The notes: generated by a model from the letters alone, not told the origin. A DNA stretch of 64,000 nucleotides from Vibrio owensii CAIM 1854 = LMG 25443 (GCF_000817815.1 NZ_JPRD01000068.1:1-64000), one strand, 5' to 3'. Shown: positions 50,628-60,750, counted from the first letter of the stretch. Program-made: numbers and translations.

Positions 50628-51692
50628 GTGGCAAAAAAGAAAAAGTTAACCAAAGGTCAGGTGCGCCGCGTACGCAGCAACCAACAAAAACGCCTAAAGA
50701 AGCAAGAAGAGTCCATCCAGTGGGATGAGAACATGCTAGGCGCAAGTAAACAGGGTCTCGTTATCACTCGTTTCGGTCAGCACGCTGACATCGAAGATTT
50801 AGAAACTGGTGAAGTGCAGCGCTGTAACCTTCGTCGTGGTATCGAATCACTGGTATCAGGCGATCGCGTGCTATGGCGCGAAGGTCTTGAATCAATGGCT
50901 GGTATTTCTGGTGTTGTTGAAGCCGTTGAACCTAGAACATCCATGCTGACTCGCCCTGATTACTATGATGGTTTGAAACCCGTCGCCGCAAACATCGATC
51001 AAATGGTGATCGTTTCTTCGGTTTTGCCAGAGCTTTCACTCAACATCATCGACCGCTACCTAGTGGCGTCCGAAACACTGAACATTGCCCCGCTGTTGGT
51101 ACTCAACAAAATCGACTTGCTTGCTGATGAAGATCGAGCAATGTACGAAGAGTGGCTAGAAGAATACAAACGTATTGGCTACAAAGTATTGTTTGTAAGT
51201 AAGCAGTCAGGCGAGGGCATTGCAGAACTTGAAGAGCAACTACGCGACCGTATCAACATCTTCGTTGGGCAATCTGGTGTAGGTAAATCAAGTCTAGTGA
51301 ACGCGTTAATGCCAGAACTTGAGCAAGAAGTTGAAGAAGGCGAGATCTCTGAGAACTCAGGCTTGGGTCAACACACCACTACAGCTGCTCGCTTGTACCA
51401 CATCCCTACTGGCGGCGATCTGATTGACTCTCCAGGGGTACGTGAATTTGGCCTGTGGCACTTAGAAGCAGAAGAAGTGACCAAAGCGTTCGTTGAATTC
51501 TGTCCTTATCTTGGTGGGTGTAAGTTCCGCGACTGTAAGCACAACGACGATCCTGGCTGTATCTTGCGAGAAGCCGTGGAAAAAGGTGAAGTGAGTGAAG
51601 TCCGTTTTGAAAACTACCATCGCATCCTAGAAAGCATGAGTGAAAACAAAGCAAACCGTCAGTACTCACGCAGCAAGAAAGCGGATCTGTAG
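50628..51692 (+). CDS. rsgA: ribosome small-subunit biogenesis GTPase RsgA
   Basis: The 354-residue circularly permuted GTPase has G4 NKID before G1 GQSGVGKSSLVN and G3 DSPGVREF, an N-terminal OB-fold (about 45-110) and a zinc site CPYLGGCKFRDCKH...C at the end. It aids late 30S maturation. The start is GTG (50628-50630) with a basic tail MAKKKKLTKGQVRR. It is 128 bases from divergent orn, and psd follows in the same direction. Confidence 0.95.
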   Translation: MAKKKKLTKGQVRRVRSNQQKRLKKQEESIQWDENMLGASKQGLVITRFGQHADIEDLETGEVQRCNLRRGIESLVSGDRVLWREGLESMAGISGVVEAVEPRTSMLTRPDYYDGLKPVAANIDQMVIVSSVLPELSLNIIDRYLVASETLNIAPLLVLNKIDLLADEDRAMYEEWLEEYKRIGYKVLFVSKQSGEGIAELEEQLRDRINIFVGQSGVGKSSLVNALMPELEQEVEEGEISENSGLGQHTTTAARLYHIPTGGDLIDSPGVREFGLWHLEAEEVTKAFVEFCPYLGGCKFRDCKHNDDPGCILREAVEKGEVSEVRFENYHRILESMSENKANRQYSRSKKADL

Positions 51693-51808
51693 CTGAGTTA
51701 AGACTGCAACTGTGTAAGAAATCATCACCTAATACTGACAAGCAGATTAAATTTCAGTAACATCACGCGCCCTAAAGCGAGAATCAAACAGAAGTATCGG
51801 AATTAAAG

Positions 51809-52666
51809 ATGGACAAGATTAAAGTTGGACTGCAGTACTGGATCCCACAACATGGGTTAACACGCCTAGTGGGCAAACTGGCTTCAGCAGAGGCTGGCGG
51901 TCTAACAACAGCAATCATTCGCTGGTTTATCAAGCAATACAACGTGAACATGGATGAGGCGAAGCACTCCGATCCTAAACACTTCAAAACCTTCAATGAG
52001 TTCTTTGTACGTGAGCTAAAGGAAGGCGCACGCCCAATTGCTGAAGGCGATGCCGTGATTACTCACCCTGCGGACGCATGTGTAAGCCAATTCGGTCCAA
52101 TTGAAGACGGCCAGCTTATCCAAGCTAAAGGTCATAACTTCTCGGCACAAGAATTACTTGGCGGTGACGCAAAACTGGCTGAAGAGTTCCAAGACGGCTC
52201 TTTCGCAACCTTGTACCTATCACCTCGTGATTACCACCGTGTGCATATGCCATGTGACGGTACGCTACGTCAGATGATTTACGTACCTGGTGACCTATTC
52301 TCGGTAAACCCATTAACCGCAGAGAACGTGCCAAACCTATTCGCACGTAACGAACGCGTAGTATGTATCTTTGATACTGAGTTTGGTCCAATGGCACAAG
52401 TACTGGTTGGTGCAACCATCGTAGGTAGCATCGAGCAAGTATGGGCTGGCACTATCACGCCACCACGTGGTAACTCGGTTTACAAATGGGATTACCCTGC
52501 AGAAGGCGATAAAGCAGTTATCTTGAAGAAAGGCGAGGAAATGGGTCGCTTCAAGCTTGGCTCAACCGTTATCAACCTGTTCGCAAAAGATGCTATCGCA
52601 TTCGATGAAAGCATGGAAAATGGCAAGCCAACCGTAATGGGTACTCCTTACGCCCACCAGCAGTAA
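51809..52666 (+). CDS. psd: phosphatidylserine decarboxylase proenzyme
   Basis: The 285-residue protein has the self-cleaving LGST motif (RFKLGSTVINLF), whose serine becomes the pyruvoyl group, plus HPADACVSQFGPIEDG and SPRDYHRVHMPCDG. It makes phosphatidylethanolamine at the inner membrane. The order orn / rsgA / psd equals E. coli, where psd follows rsgA. A strong terminator follows at 52690. Confidence 0.96.
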   Translation: MDKIKVGLQYWIPQHGLTRLVGKLASAEAGGLTTAIIRWFIKQYNVNMDEAKHSDPKHFKTFNEFFVRELKEGARPIAEGDAVITHPADACVSQFGPIEDGQLIQAKGHNFSAQELLGGDAKLAEEFQDGSFATLYLSPRDYHRVHMPCDGTLRQMIYVPGDLFSVNPLTAENVPNLFARNERVVCIFDTEFGPMAQVLVGATIVGSIEQVWAGTITPPRGNSVYKWDYPAEGDKAVILKKGEEMGRFKLGSTVINLFAKDAIAFDESMENGKPTVMGTPYAHQQ

Positions 52667-52689
52667 GCTTTTCCGCTCAAACTGATTTT

Positions 52690-52718
52690 AAAGCCTCCGC
52701 TCGCGGGGGCTTTTTTAT
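52690..52718 (+). terminator. psd terminator
   Basis: AAAGCC-(T)-CCGC pairs with GCGGGGGCTTT around a TCGC loop, followed by six T. Confidence 0.92.
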
Positions 52719-52841
52719 TGACAAAAAGCAAAACTCTGTTCGAAATTTCGCCTCTCTTTTTCAAACTCGTACTTGCCTCTAAGTACCTAAAAGCGCAATC
52801 AATTATTCTGCGTTGAGGGATGATTATAAAAGGGGCTGCCA

Positions 52842-54257
52842 ATGCCAAAGATAAGTGCGGACACACTGGTCAAGTTACTGGTGTGTTTTTTGATTCCACT
52901 CGGTGTCTTAATGATGCCGATAGATGCCATTCCAATTGACGATCTAACTTTAATTCAGCATCGTCTTCTGGCGATTTTCCTTCTCGCTGCACTACTTTGG
53001 GTTTTAGAACCGGTTCCCGTCTTCGCTACTTCGATTCTGATCATCGCTCTTGAATTGATCATGATATCGGACAAAGGCTTACACCTATTTCGCAATCCAC
53101 CAGCGGGACATGATTTGGGTGAGTTGATTGCTTACACCGATATTTTCTCCGCTTTCTCCTCTCCCATCATCATCCTTTTCATGGGTGGTTTCGCACTCGC
53201 TATTGCGGCCTCTAAATACGAGCTTGATAACAACCTTGCTCGTGTGCTGCTCAAGCCGTTTGGCACTCAACCTAAGTTCATCATGTTAGGCTTAATGCTG
53301 ATCACCGCCGTGTTCTCGATGTTTATGTCGAACACTGCGACGACCGTTATGATGCTGGCTCTCCTTGGTCCCATTGTTGCTTCAGCACCAAAAGGAGACT
53401 TAGGGATCAAAGCGCTGGTTTTGTGTATTCCTATTGCCGCTAATACGGGTGGTATCGCAACGCCAATCGGTACCCCGCCTAACGCGATTGCCTTGCAATA
53501 TTTAACCGGAGAAAACAGCATCGATTTCTTATCTTGGATGATGATGGGCTTGCCTTTTGTCTTAGTGCAATTGACGCTAGCTTGGTTCTTATTGCAAAAG
53601 CTCTTCCCTTCTAGCGAACCAGAAATGAAGCTGCGTCTGGATGGCAAGTTCAAGAAGAGCTGGCGTGCGATCGTGGTTTACGTGACCTTCGCCATGACCA
53701 TTCTGCTATGGATGACAACCAAAGTGCATGGCATGAATACCTATGTAGTCGCCATTATTCCACTCGCCGTATTCACGCTAACAGGCATCATGGGTAAAGA
53801 AGAGCTCAAGCTTATCAACTGGGATGTGTTATGGCTGGTTGCCGGTGGTATCGCCATTGGTATTGCGCTAGATAAAACCGGCTTGGCAGAAGCCCTCGCT
53901 CACGCAATAGATTATGAGTCCCTATCTCCATTTGCGGTCGTCGTTGCCCTATCGATCGTGTGTTGGCTAATGGCAAACTTTATGTCCAACACTGCCACCG
54001 CGAACTTGTTGATGCCGATTGCTGCAGCGATTGGGGCTTCTATGCCGAGCCTGGTTGCTATCGGTGGCCTACAAGGTTTGTTGGTTGTGGTCGCCTTCTC
54101 GGCATCGCTCGGTATGATTTTGCCAGTCTCTACACCACCTAACTCACTCGCTTACTCAACAGGATTAATTGAAAGCAAAGACATGGCAAAAGTCGGGGTG
54201 ATTATCGGTTTGGTGGGCCTATTCATCGTCTATGGCGCTGTGATTATCTTGTTCTAA
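52842..54257 (+). CDS. SLC13/DASS family anion:sodium symporter
   Basis: The 471-residue membrane protein has about 11 hydrophobic helices and the two SNT signatures of the DASS family, MFMSNTATTVMM (about 167-178) and NFMSNTATANLLM (about 380-392), each followed by a TPP(N) motif (GTPPNAIA, STPPNSLA). These bind sodium and dicarboxylate in VcINDY. Substrate is likely a C4-dicarboxylate, but sulfate or others cannot be excluded. It has no operon partner here. Confidence 0.92.
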   Translation: MPKISADTLVKLLVCFLIPLGVLMMPIDAIPIDDLTLIQHRLLAIFLLAALLWVLEPVPVFATSILIIALELIMISDKGLHLFRNPPAGHDLGELIAYTDIFSAFSSPIIILFMGGFALAIAASKYELDNNLARVLLKPFGTQPKFIMLGLMLITAVFSMFMSNTATTVMMLALLGPIVASAPKGDLGIKALVLCIPIAANTGGIATPIGTPPNAIALQYLTGENSIDFLSWMMMGLPFVLVQLTLAWFLLQKLFPSSEPEMKLRLDGKFKKSWRAIVVYVTFAMTILLWMTTKVHGMNTYVVAIIPLAVFTLTGIMGKEELKLINWDVLWLVAGGIAIGIALDKTGLAEALAHAIDYESLSPFAVVVALSIVCWLMANFMSNTATANLLMPIAAAIGASMPSLVAIGGLQGLLVVVAFSASLGMILPVSTPPNSLAYSTGLIESKDMAKVGVIIGLVGLFIVYGAVIILF

Positions 54258-54269
54258 CACGCTAACTTC

Positions 54270-54300
54270 GGGGTGGTTCACGCCACCCCAGATTCTTTCC
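54270..54300 (+). terminator. terminator-like hairpin after the DASS transporter
   Basis: GGGGTGG and CCACCCC form a 7-bp stem with a 6-base loop, then a pyrimidine-rich run ATTCTTTCC. It is 12 bases past the stop. Confidence 0.7.
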
Positions 54301-54409
54301 TTCCAGCACTTTCAACCCACAGCGATATTTGCGAAATCTATATCGATTTTCGAATCTAGAAAAATCACTTTTATAATCAACATGTTGAATAAAAATCACG
54401 CTATTTATC

Positions 54410-54436
54410 TCAAGTTTTCACGTAAAACGTCGATAA
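54410..54436 (+). promoter_or_regulatory. sigma28 (FliA) promoter of the chemotaxis receptor gene
   Basis: TCAAGTTT, 11 bases, GTCGATAA matches TAAAGTTT-N11-GCCGATAA with one mismatch in each box. It is 107 bases upstream of the receptor start. Confidence 0.7.
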
Positions 54437-54543
54437 ATTAGCTACAGCCTTTCATGTAACTTTCAGTGCTTGAATCGTCTCACACCCTTTGAAGTCACGG
54501 CTCGTGACATTGATCTTTTTGTCTGTTTTATGAAGGTAAGGCA

Positions 54544-56423
54544 ATGAGAAATACCATCAAACTTAAAATACAGATTGCGATTGCAGTCATTATCGCCATT
54601 GTTAGTGGCGTTCAAGCTTGGGTTTCCGTAAATCAACTGCGCGAAGAAACCACTTCTACCCTGAATCGAGAAATTCAAAACATCTCTCAATCGACCAACC
54701 GTTATATCAGCGATTGGCTGGCGATTCGCAGCGACATGATGCTCGCGAATGAAAACATCATCGCTGGCACTGATAACGCCGATCGCGAGATACTACTGAC
54801 CAAGCGTGCTGGTAAGTTTTTATCGGTCTACGCTGGCTTCTCTGACGGCTCGATTGCCTACGGTGATAAATCTGAATCTTGGCCTTCTGACTATGATCCT
54901 CGCACTCGCCCTTGGTATCAAGATGCGATGGAGAAATCGGGGTTGATCATCACGGAGCCATACCAAGATTTCGATGGCAGCATTGTGGTTAGCTTTGCTA
55001 AGGCATTCAATCAAGGTAAAAAGGTGTACTTGCCGCTGACTTAGCAGTAACTGACATCATCAAAGAAGTCCTTAACATTCAGCTTGACAACGATGGCTTT
55101 GCGTTCCCAGTTGATGGCAACAACAACTTAGTGGCTTACAAAGATGAAAAGCTCAGCCAAAAACCGCTAACAGAACTCAACCCAGCCTTAACTCATAGCA
55201 CGATGATGACGTTGGCCGGTGATGCGAAACTAGACACCATTCAATGGCCGAGCCAAGGCGATAAGCTGATTTACGTGGCTAAAGTGCCGAACACCGATTG
55301 GTCTTTAGGTATTGTGCAAGACAAACAAATGGCGTTTGCTTCTGTCTCTGAGCAAGTGACATTTACGGCTATTGCTTCGATTGTGTTGTACTTGATTATT
55401 GCGGCAATCAGCACTTACATCATCACTCGCCTACTGCAGCCACTTCAAACACTGTCTGATGCACTTTCAGAACTTTCTCAGGGCGAAGGCGATCTTACTC
55501 AACGCATCAAGATCGAGCGCATGGATGAGATTGGCGAACTTGCCACTCACGTGAACCAGTTCCTTGCTCAAATGCAGACCATGTTGAAGAGTATTGTTGA
55601 AAACAGTGAGCAACTTTCTGATCAGGCTAACCAAGCGAATGAGCTATCTGCGATGGCAGCGGGTCGTGTTGAACATCAGCAAAATGACGTCAACCAAATT
55701 GCTACAGCCATTCATGAGATGTCAGCGACAGCAGCAGAAGTAGCAAGTCATGCAGAGCTAACAGCAAGCGCTTCGCAAAACTCCGCATCTGCTTGTATGG
55801 AAGGGCAAAACGTTATCCAGAAAAACCGTGAAGCGATTGTCGAACTGGCTGAACAAGTCAGTGATGCTGCCAGCGTGATTTCAGAGCTAGAAGCAAACAC
55901 GCAAAGCATCAACCAAATCCTATCGACGATCCAAGGCATTGCCGAACAAACTAACTTGTTGGCACTCAACGCAGCAATTGAAGCGGCTCGTGCCGGTGAG
56001 CAAGGTCGTGGTTTTGCCGTGGTTGCCGATGAGGTACGCGTGCTTAGCCAACGCACTCATGGTTCAACGGAAGAAATCCGCACTATGATCGAAACGTTGC
56101 AAAACAACACCAAGCTGGCGGTCAATAGCATGCAAACCAGTACCAGTTTGGCAGATACTAGCGTGGATTATGCTCAGCAAGCACACGACAGCTTAACCAG
56201 CATTACTAACTCGATCACTGAGATCAACGACATGGCAATGCAAATCGCAAGCGCTGCAGAAGAGCAACGCGCGGTAAGCGAAGACATCAGCCGCAACACA
56301 CAAGGCATTAAAGACGATGCCGACATGATTGCCGAACAATCGCTTAAGAGCAGTGAAGGTGCACGCCAGATGTACGATACCGCCAATACGATGCGTGAGA
56401 ACATCAGTCGCTTTAAAGTATAA
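54544..56423 (+). pseudogene. methyl-accepting chemotaxis protein, frameshifted near codon 161
   Basis: The first frame (54544-55044) has the N-terminal helix and most of a dCache sensor domain, then stops at TAG 55042. The second frame, open from 55023 to 56423, continues in register: rest of dCache, TM2 (about 55365-55440), HAMP and the signalling hairpin with EQTNLLALNAAIEAARAGE. The join K-V-V-L-A-A-D-L-A requires one more base near 55024, so one base seems lost. Without it a 626-residue receptor results. It could be a true mutation or a sequence error. Confidence 0.9.
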
Positions 56424-56433
56424 CCTCCCCATC

Positions 56434-56461
56434 AAAAGCAGCTCCACGAGCTGCTTTTTTA
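56434..56461 (+). terminator. terminator of the chemotaxis receptor gene
   Basis: AAAGCAGCTC and GAGCTGCTTT pair around CAC, followed by further T. It is 11 bases past the stop. Confidence 0.93.
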
Positions 56462-56544
56462 TTAGCGATAAGGTGCTCTTTTATATCTCTATAAATTGAT
56501 GCATATTAGAGCCTTACCCTGCTCTACAAGGATGTCTCGCAATC

Positions 56545-57432
56545 ATGGATTATGAATGGCTGGCGCTATGCGCTGCTTTCCTATGGGCTGTTTCTAGCTT
56601 AATTTCTGTTGTTCCCGCTCAGCATCTTGGTGCGTTTGCCTATAGCCGTTGGCGTATGGGTTGTACCGCGGTAATCCTCTCCACAATGGCGTGGATAACG
56701 GGTGGCTGGCTCAGCGTATCGGCGGAACACATTACGCCGATGATGGCGTCCGGTTTGATTGGTATCTTTATTGGCGATACCGCGTTATTCGCTTGTTTGA
56801 ACCGCATGGGGCCACGCCAAGCAGGTTTGTTGTTTTCTTGTCACGCCGTCTTCTCCGCCATTTTAGGTTACTTTCTATTTAGCGAAAGCATGACGGGTAT
56901 GGAGCTGATTGGAGCCGCCTTAGTTTTTAGCGGTGTCGTCATGGCGATTTTCTACGGCCGACGCGGACAAGCCAGTAACACGCTAGAAGAGATCAAAGGT
57001 AATGTTTGGATTGGTGTCGGGCTCGGTTTAACTGCCGCTATGTGTCAGGCTCTGGGCGGCATCATCGCTAAACCTGTCATGCAAACCAGTGTCGATCCTG
57101 TCGCCGCTTCCGCGATTCGTATGATCAGTGCTTTCGTCGCACATTGCGCACTTTGGTTAATTGGCGCAAAAGTCGCTCGCGCGACTCAAACCATCACATG
57201 GAAAGTTTTTGGCATTACCGCATTAAACGGCTTTTTGGCCATGGCGGTGGGTATGACGTTGATTCTATATGCCCTGCGTGAGGGTAATGTCGGGATGGTG
57301 GCTCTACTTTCTTCAACAACGCCAATCATGTTGCTGCCATTGTTGTGGGTTTACACCAAGAAACGTCCGAATCGATTCGCTTGGTTTGGCGCAGCACTGG
57401 CGGTCATAGGCACTGGCATCCTAGTGCAATAG
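56545..57432 (+). CDS. EamA/DMT family transporter
   Basis: The 295-residue membrane protein has ten predicted helices in two EamA halves (about 5-140 and 150-290), with LGYFLFSESMTGMELIGAALVFSGVV at the end of the first half and a matching stretch near the end of the second. DMT proteins export or import metabolites; the substrate cannot be told from sequence. The ATG has CAAGGATG upstream. Standalone gene. Confidence 0.88.
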   Translation: MDYEWLALCAAFLWAVSSLISVVPAQHLGAFAYSRWRMGCTAVILSTMAWITGGWLSVSAEHITPMMASGLIGIFIGDTALFACLNRMGPRQAGLLFSCHAVFSAILGYFLFSESMTGMELIGAALVFSGVVMAIFYGRRGQASNTLEEIKGNVWIGVGLGLTAAMCQALGGIIAKPVMQTSVDPVAASAIRMISAFVAHCALWLIGAKVARATQTITWKVFGITALNGFLAMAVGMTLILYALREGNVGMVALLSSTTPIMLLPLLWVYTKKRPNRFAWFGAALAVIGTGILVQ

Positions 57433-57450
57433 ATCAGGTTCAATTAGGGG

Positions 57451-57482
57451 CTGTTGAGCTTAGTAACTGTTGAGCTCAGTAA
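57451..57482. repeat. two tandem 16-base repeats
   Basis: CTGTTGAGCTTAGTAA is followed directly by CTGTTGAGCTCAGTAA, one difference. It lies after the EamA gene, just before the terminator at 57517. Confidence 0.8.
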
Positions 57483-57516
57483 CTCACCGCCTTACCGAAC
57501 ACAGAATTACAGATAC

Positions 57517-57547
57517 AAAAAAGCCCGAGTCGAACTCGGGCTTTTAT
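57517..57547. terminator. bidirectional terminator between the EamA gene and gpmI
   Basis: AAAAGCCCGAGT and ACTCGGGCTTTT form a 12-bp stem with a 3-base loop, flanked by A and T. It ends both convergent genes. Confidence 0.94.
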
Positions 57548-57567
57548 CATTCTGAATCGTCAGTTAA

Positions 57568-59100
57568 TTACTTAACTAGCACTTCACCAGACATTTCTGC
57601 AGGGATTTCTAGACCTGCTAGAGAAAGCATTGTTGGTGCAAGGTCAGACAGTTTACCGCCTTCTTTGAACTCAACCGCTTTGTCACCTACGTAGATTAGA
57701 GGTACTGGTAGGTTAGTGTGAGCAGTGTGGATGCCGCCCGTTTCTGGGTCGATCATCATCTCTGCGTTACCGTGGTCCGCAGTAATTAGCATTTGACCGC
57801 CAACTTCTTTGATTGCTTCAACCACTTTACCAACGCTTTCATCTAGTGCTTCGATAGCTTGCTCAGCCGCTTCGTAAACACCAGTGTGACCAACCATATC
57901 TGCGTTCGGGTAGTTACAGATGATAGTATCGAACTTACCAGACTTGATAGCAGCAACCATCTTCTCTGTTAGCTCTGGAGAGCTCATTTCTGGCTGCATG
58001 TCGTAAGTTGCTACTTTTGGAGAAGCAACAAGTTGACGCTCTTCACCTTCGAATTCGTTCTCAACACCACCGTTGAAGAAGAACGTTACGTGCGCGTATT
58101 TCTCTGTTTCAGAGATACGTAGCTGAGTTTGACCTTGCTTAGATAGCCACTCACCGTAAGTGTTTTCTAGAGACGCAGGTGGGAATGCGATAGCTAGAGG
58201 GATATCAGCCGCGTATTGAGTCAGCATCACGAAGTTGATTGCTGGGAATACAGCGCGCTCGAAGCCGTCAAATGCAGGAACGAATGCACGAGTGATTTGA
58301 CGTGCACGGTCAGCACGGTAGTTCATGAAGATAACTGCATCGCCATCTTGCATGATTGCGTCTTCTTGACCTTCTGCTTTGATAGCTGTTGCTTTGACGA
58401 ATTCGTCGTTTTCTTCACGAGCGTAAGCCGCTTCTAGACCTGCAACTGCCGTTTCTGCTGTGAATTCAGCTTTAGCTTGAGTTAGAAGATCGTAAGCAAC
58501 TTGAACGCGATCCCAGTTGTTGTCACGGTCCATTGCGTAGTAACGACCCACTAGAGAAGCAACACGACCTTTACCTAGTTTTGCAAATAGGTCTTGGAAA
58601 CGTTGTAGTGAGTTTTCAGCACTACGTGGGGGTGTGTCACGGCCGTCTAGGAAGCAGTGTAGGTAGATTTTCTCAGCGCCACGAGCTGCCGCCATTTCAA
58701 CCGCTGCGTAGATGTGATCTTCGTGAGAGTGAACACCACCAGGAGACATAAGACCCATGATGTGTACAGCTTTCTCAGCTTTTACTGCAGAGTCGATAGC
58801 TTCAACTAGTGCTGCTGTTTCAGTGAATTCACCGTCAGCGATAGACTTAGTGATACGAGTTAGATCTTGGTATACAACGCGACCTGCACCGATGTTGGTG
58901 TGACCAACTTCTGAGTTACCCATTTGACCGTCAGGTAGACCTACGTCCATGCCTGAAGCAGAGATTAGAGTGTTAGGGTTGTTCGCAATTAGTGCATCCA
59001 TTACTGGTGTTTTAGCATTTGCAATTGCGTTACTTGCTGTGTCTTCACGGTAACCGTAACCGTCAAGGATAACTAGAGCCAATGGCTTCTTAGCAGACAT
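57568..59100 (-). CDS. gpmI: 2,3-bisphosphoglycerate-independent phosphoglycerate mutase
   Basis: The 510-residue alkaline-phosphatase-fold enzyme has LVILDGYGYRED with a metal Asp, catalytic Ser63 in GQMGNSEVGHTNIG, and the late metal sites NYPNADMVGHTG and ITADHGNAE. It converts 3- to 2-phosphoglycerate in glycolysis. It is divergent from the rhodanese gene across 486 bases and has its own terminator. In E. coli gpmM stands beside envC; here envC is about 4 kb away on the other strand. Confidence 0.97.
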   Translation of the reverse strand: MSAKKPLALVILDGYGYREDTASNAIANAKTPVMDALIANNPNTLISASGMDVGLPDGQMGNSEVGHTNIGAGRVVYQDLTRITKSIADGEFTETAALVEAIDSAVKAEKAVHIMGLMSPGGVHSHEDHIYAAVEMAAARGAEKIYLHCFLDGRDTPPRSAENSLQRFQDLFAKLGKGRVASLVGRYYAMDRDNNWDRVQVAYDLLTQAKAEFTAETAVAGLEAAYAREENDEFVKATAIKAEGQEDAIMQDGDAVIFMNYRADRARQITRAFVPAFDGFERAVFPAINFVMLTQYAADIPLAIAFPPASLENTYGEWLSKQGQTQLRISETEKYAHVTFFFNGGVENEFEGEERQLVASPKVATYDMQPEMSSPELTEKMVAAIKSGKFDTIICNYPNADMVGHTGVYEAAEQAIEALDESVGKVVEAIKEVGGQMLITADHGNAEMMIDPETGGIHTAHTNLPVPLIYVGDKAVEFKEGGKLSDLAPTMLSLAGLEIPAEMSGEVLVK

Positions 59101-59586
59101 AGTGATGACCTCATCAAATTTAAGTAACTTTCGGTGTAGAGCTTCGCTGCTCTATCTAACCTTGAAACAAAACTAGCGTAATTTTACTACACTTTTTAAC
59201 CAAAACTGTAGGTTAAGATCAAATAATGTTTGCGATTTATTGTTGCTATCTTACAAGTTAGCAAGCAATCCGACTCAGTCAGCAAACGTGTTCCACAAGC
59301 ATAGTCACTTTCAAGACGCTTTGTACGACCACCGAAATACTTTGGTGAAAAACTTTTTGTTGTGACCCATTGTGCGCTTTTTCGACCAGAAGTGAAGTCA
59401 ATTACGCCGATTGAATTGATAGGAGGAAGTGATAATAAGATTGCATGAATAGCGCATCAGAAAAGCCTTGGGGCAAGCGCGTAGATCTCAATTATTCGTT
59501 AGAAAGTTTTAACCCTCTCGCCTAAGACGGCTAACCCCGCTATACTCCTGCTTTATTTTTCCGCCAACATTGCAAGAGCTCAAGAC
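59101..59586. other. 486-base divergent intergenic region (gpmI / rhodanese)
   Basis: The region holds the promoters of both genes. Visible elements are a 6-bp leader hairpin TAGAGC-TTCGCT-GCTCTA in the gpmI mRNA (59137-59154), an inverted repeat TTAACC-N9-GGTTAA (59196-59216) that could be an operator, and an AGGAGGA at 59421 without a good start codon. I see no convincing gene. Confidence 0.6.
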
Positions 59587-60021
59587 ATGCAAGAGTACAT
59601 TGATTTTTTCCAACAGAACATGATTCTATCTTTGGTTTGGGTAGGTCTTCTTGTCGCATTTATCATGAACCTCGTGAAATCAGCGACAGCCGCATACAAA
59701 GAGATTAACGTAAACCAATTGACTCACCTTATGAACCGTGAAAACGGCGTTGTGGTGGATATCCGCTCTAAAGATGAGTTCAAACAAGGTCATATCACCG
59801 ACGCACTTCACATTTTGCCGTCTGATATCAAAGCAGGTAACTTTGGTAGCCTTGAAAACCGTAAATCAGACCCAATCATTGTGGTATGCAAAACGGGTCA
59901 AACCGCTCAAGAAAGTGCAAACCTACTAGCTAAAGCAGGCTTCGAAAACGTAAGCCTACTGAAAAACGGTTTGATTGCATGGAACGAAGCGAACCTTCCA
60001 CTAGTACGTGGTAAGAAATAA
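59587..60021 (+). CDS. rhodanese-like protein YibN
   Basis: The 144-residue protein has one N-terminal membrane helix (about 12-30; MILSLVWVGLLVAFIMNLV) and a rhodanese domain (about 42-140) with the persulfide cysteine in VVCKTGQTAQES. The domain faces the cytosol if the helix is a signal anchor. E. coli YibN sits near secB as here; reported links are to protein insertion at the membrane. grxC, present between yibN and secB in E. coli, is absent. Confidence 0.92.
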   Translation: MQEYIDFFQQNMILSLVWVGLLVAFIMNLVKSATAAYKEINVNQLTHLMNRENGVVVDIRSKDEFKQGHITDALHILPSDIKAGNFGSLENRKSDPIIVVCKTGQTAQESANLLAKAGFENVSLLKNGLIAWNEANLPLVRGKK

Positions 60022-60222
60022 GGTCGCGGTAAAACAATTTTGCCAGCCTCGTTTATATAAACTGAGCAAATAGAAAGCAGTTGAAGCACTAAGTTGTGAT
60101 GCTTTGCACGTAATAAGCGCTTCATCTAGTCAAGGTAGATTTGCTCAGTTAGTCTCAGGACAAACCATATTTCTGGGTTTAGATAATCCTAGACCCAACA
60201 AATGTTTATTAAGGATTTAAAA

Positions 60223-60687
60223 ATGGCTGAAGCAGCACCACAAGACGCACAACAAAACTTTGCAATTCAACGCATCTTCCTAAAAGACGTTTCTTTCGAA
60301 GCGCCTAACTCTCCAGTAATCTTCCAAAAAGAGTGGAACCCAGACGTTAAACTAGACCTAGACACTCAAAGCCGTGAGCTTGGTGAAGGTGTTTACGAAG
60401 TAATTCTACGTCTAACTGTTACTGTTAAGAACGAAGAAGAAACAGCGTTCCTATGTGAAGTTCAACAAGGTGGTATCTTCACTGCTGAGCAAATGGAAGC
60501 AGGTCAACTTGCACATTGCCTAGGCGCATTCTGCCCGAACATCCTATTCCCATACGCTCGTGAAACTATCTCAAGCCTAGTGGTTAAAGGTACGTTCCCT
60601 CAACTGAACCTAGCGCCAGTTAACTTCGACGCGCTATTCATGAACTACCTACAACAGCAAGCTCAACAAGGCGAAGCTGAAGCGTAA
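60223..60687 (+). CDS. secB: protein-export chaperone SecB
   Basis: From ATG 60223 the product is 154 residues, an acidic SecB with NFAIQRIFLKDVSFEAPNSP, LFPYARETISSLVVKG and TFPQLNLAPVNFDALF. The tetramer keeps preproteins unfolded for SecA. The ATG is preceded by AAGGATTTAAAA; a 7-codon longer start is less likely because this ribosome binding site lies inside it. gpsA and cysE follow in the same direction, with a terminator in the secB-gpsA gap. Confidence 0.97.
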   Translation: MAEAAPQDAQQNFAIQRIFLKDVSFEAPNSPVIFQKEWNPDVKLDLDTQSRELGEGVYEVILRLTVTVKNEEETAFLCEVQQGGIFTAEQMEAGQLAHCLGAFCPNILFPYARETISSLVVKGTFPQLNLAPVNFDALFMNYLQQQAQQGEAEA

Positions 60688-60750
60688 TTCACGTTTTGTA
60701 AGTGACGTGTTGCCCTTCATAGAGAATGAGCACACGTCATATACCTGAAG

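Noticed and set aside
59445..59525. 26-codon ORF starting MNSASEKPWGKR before the rhodanese gene
   Set aside because: The strong AGGAGGA upstream is 17 bases away, too far to serve this ATG, and the frame is very short.
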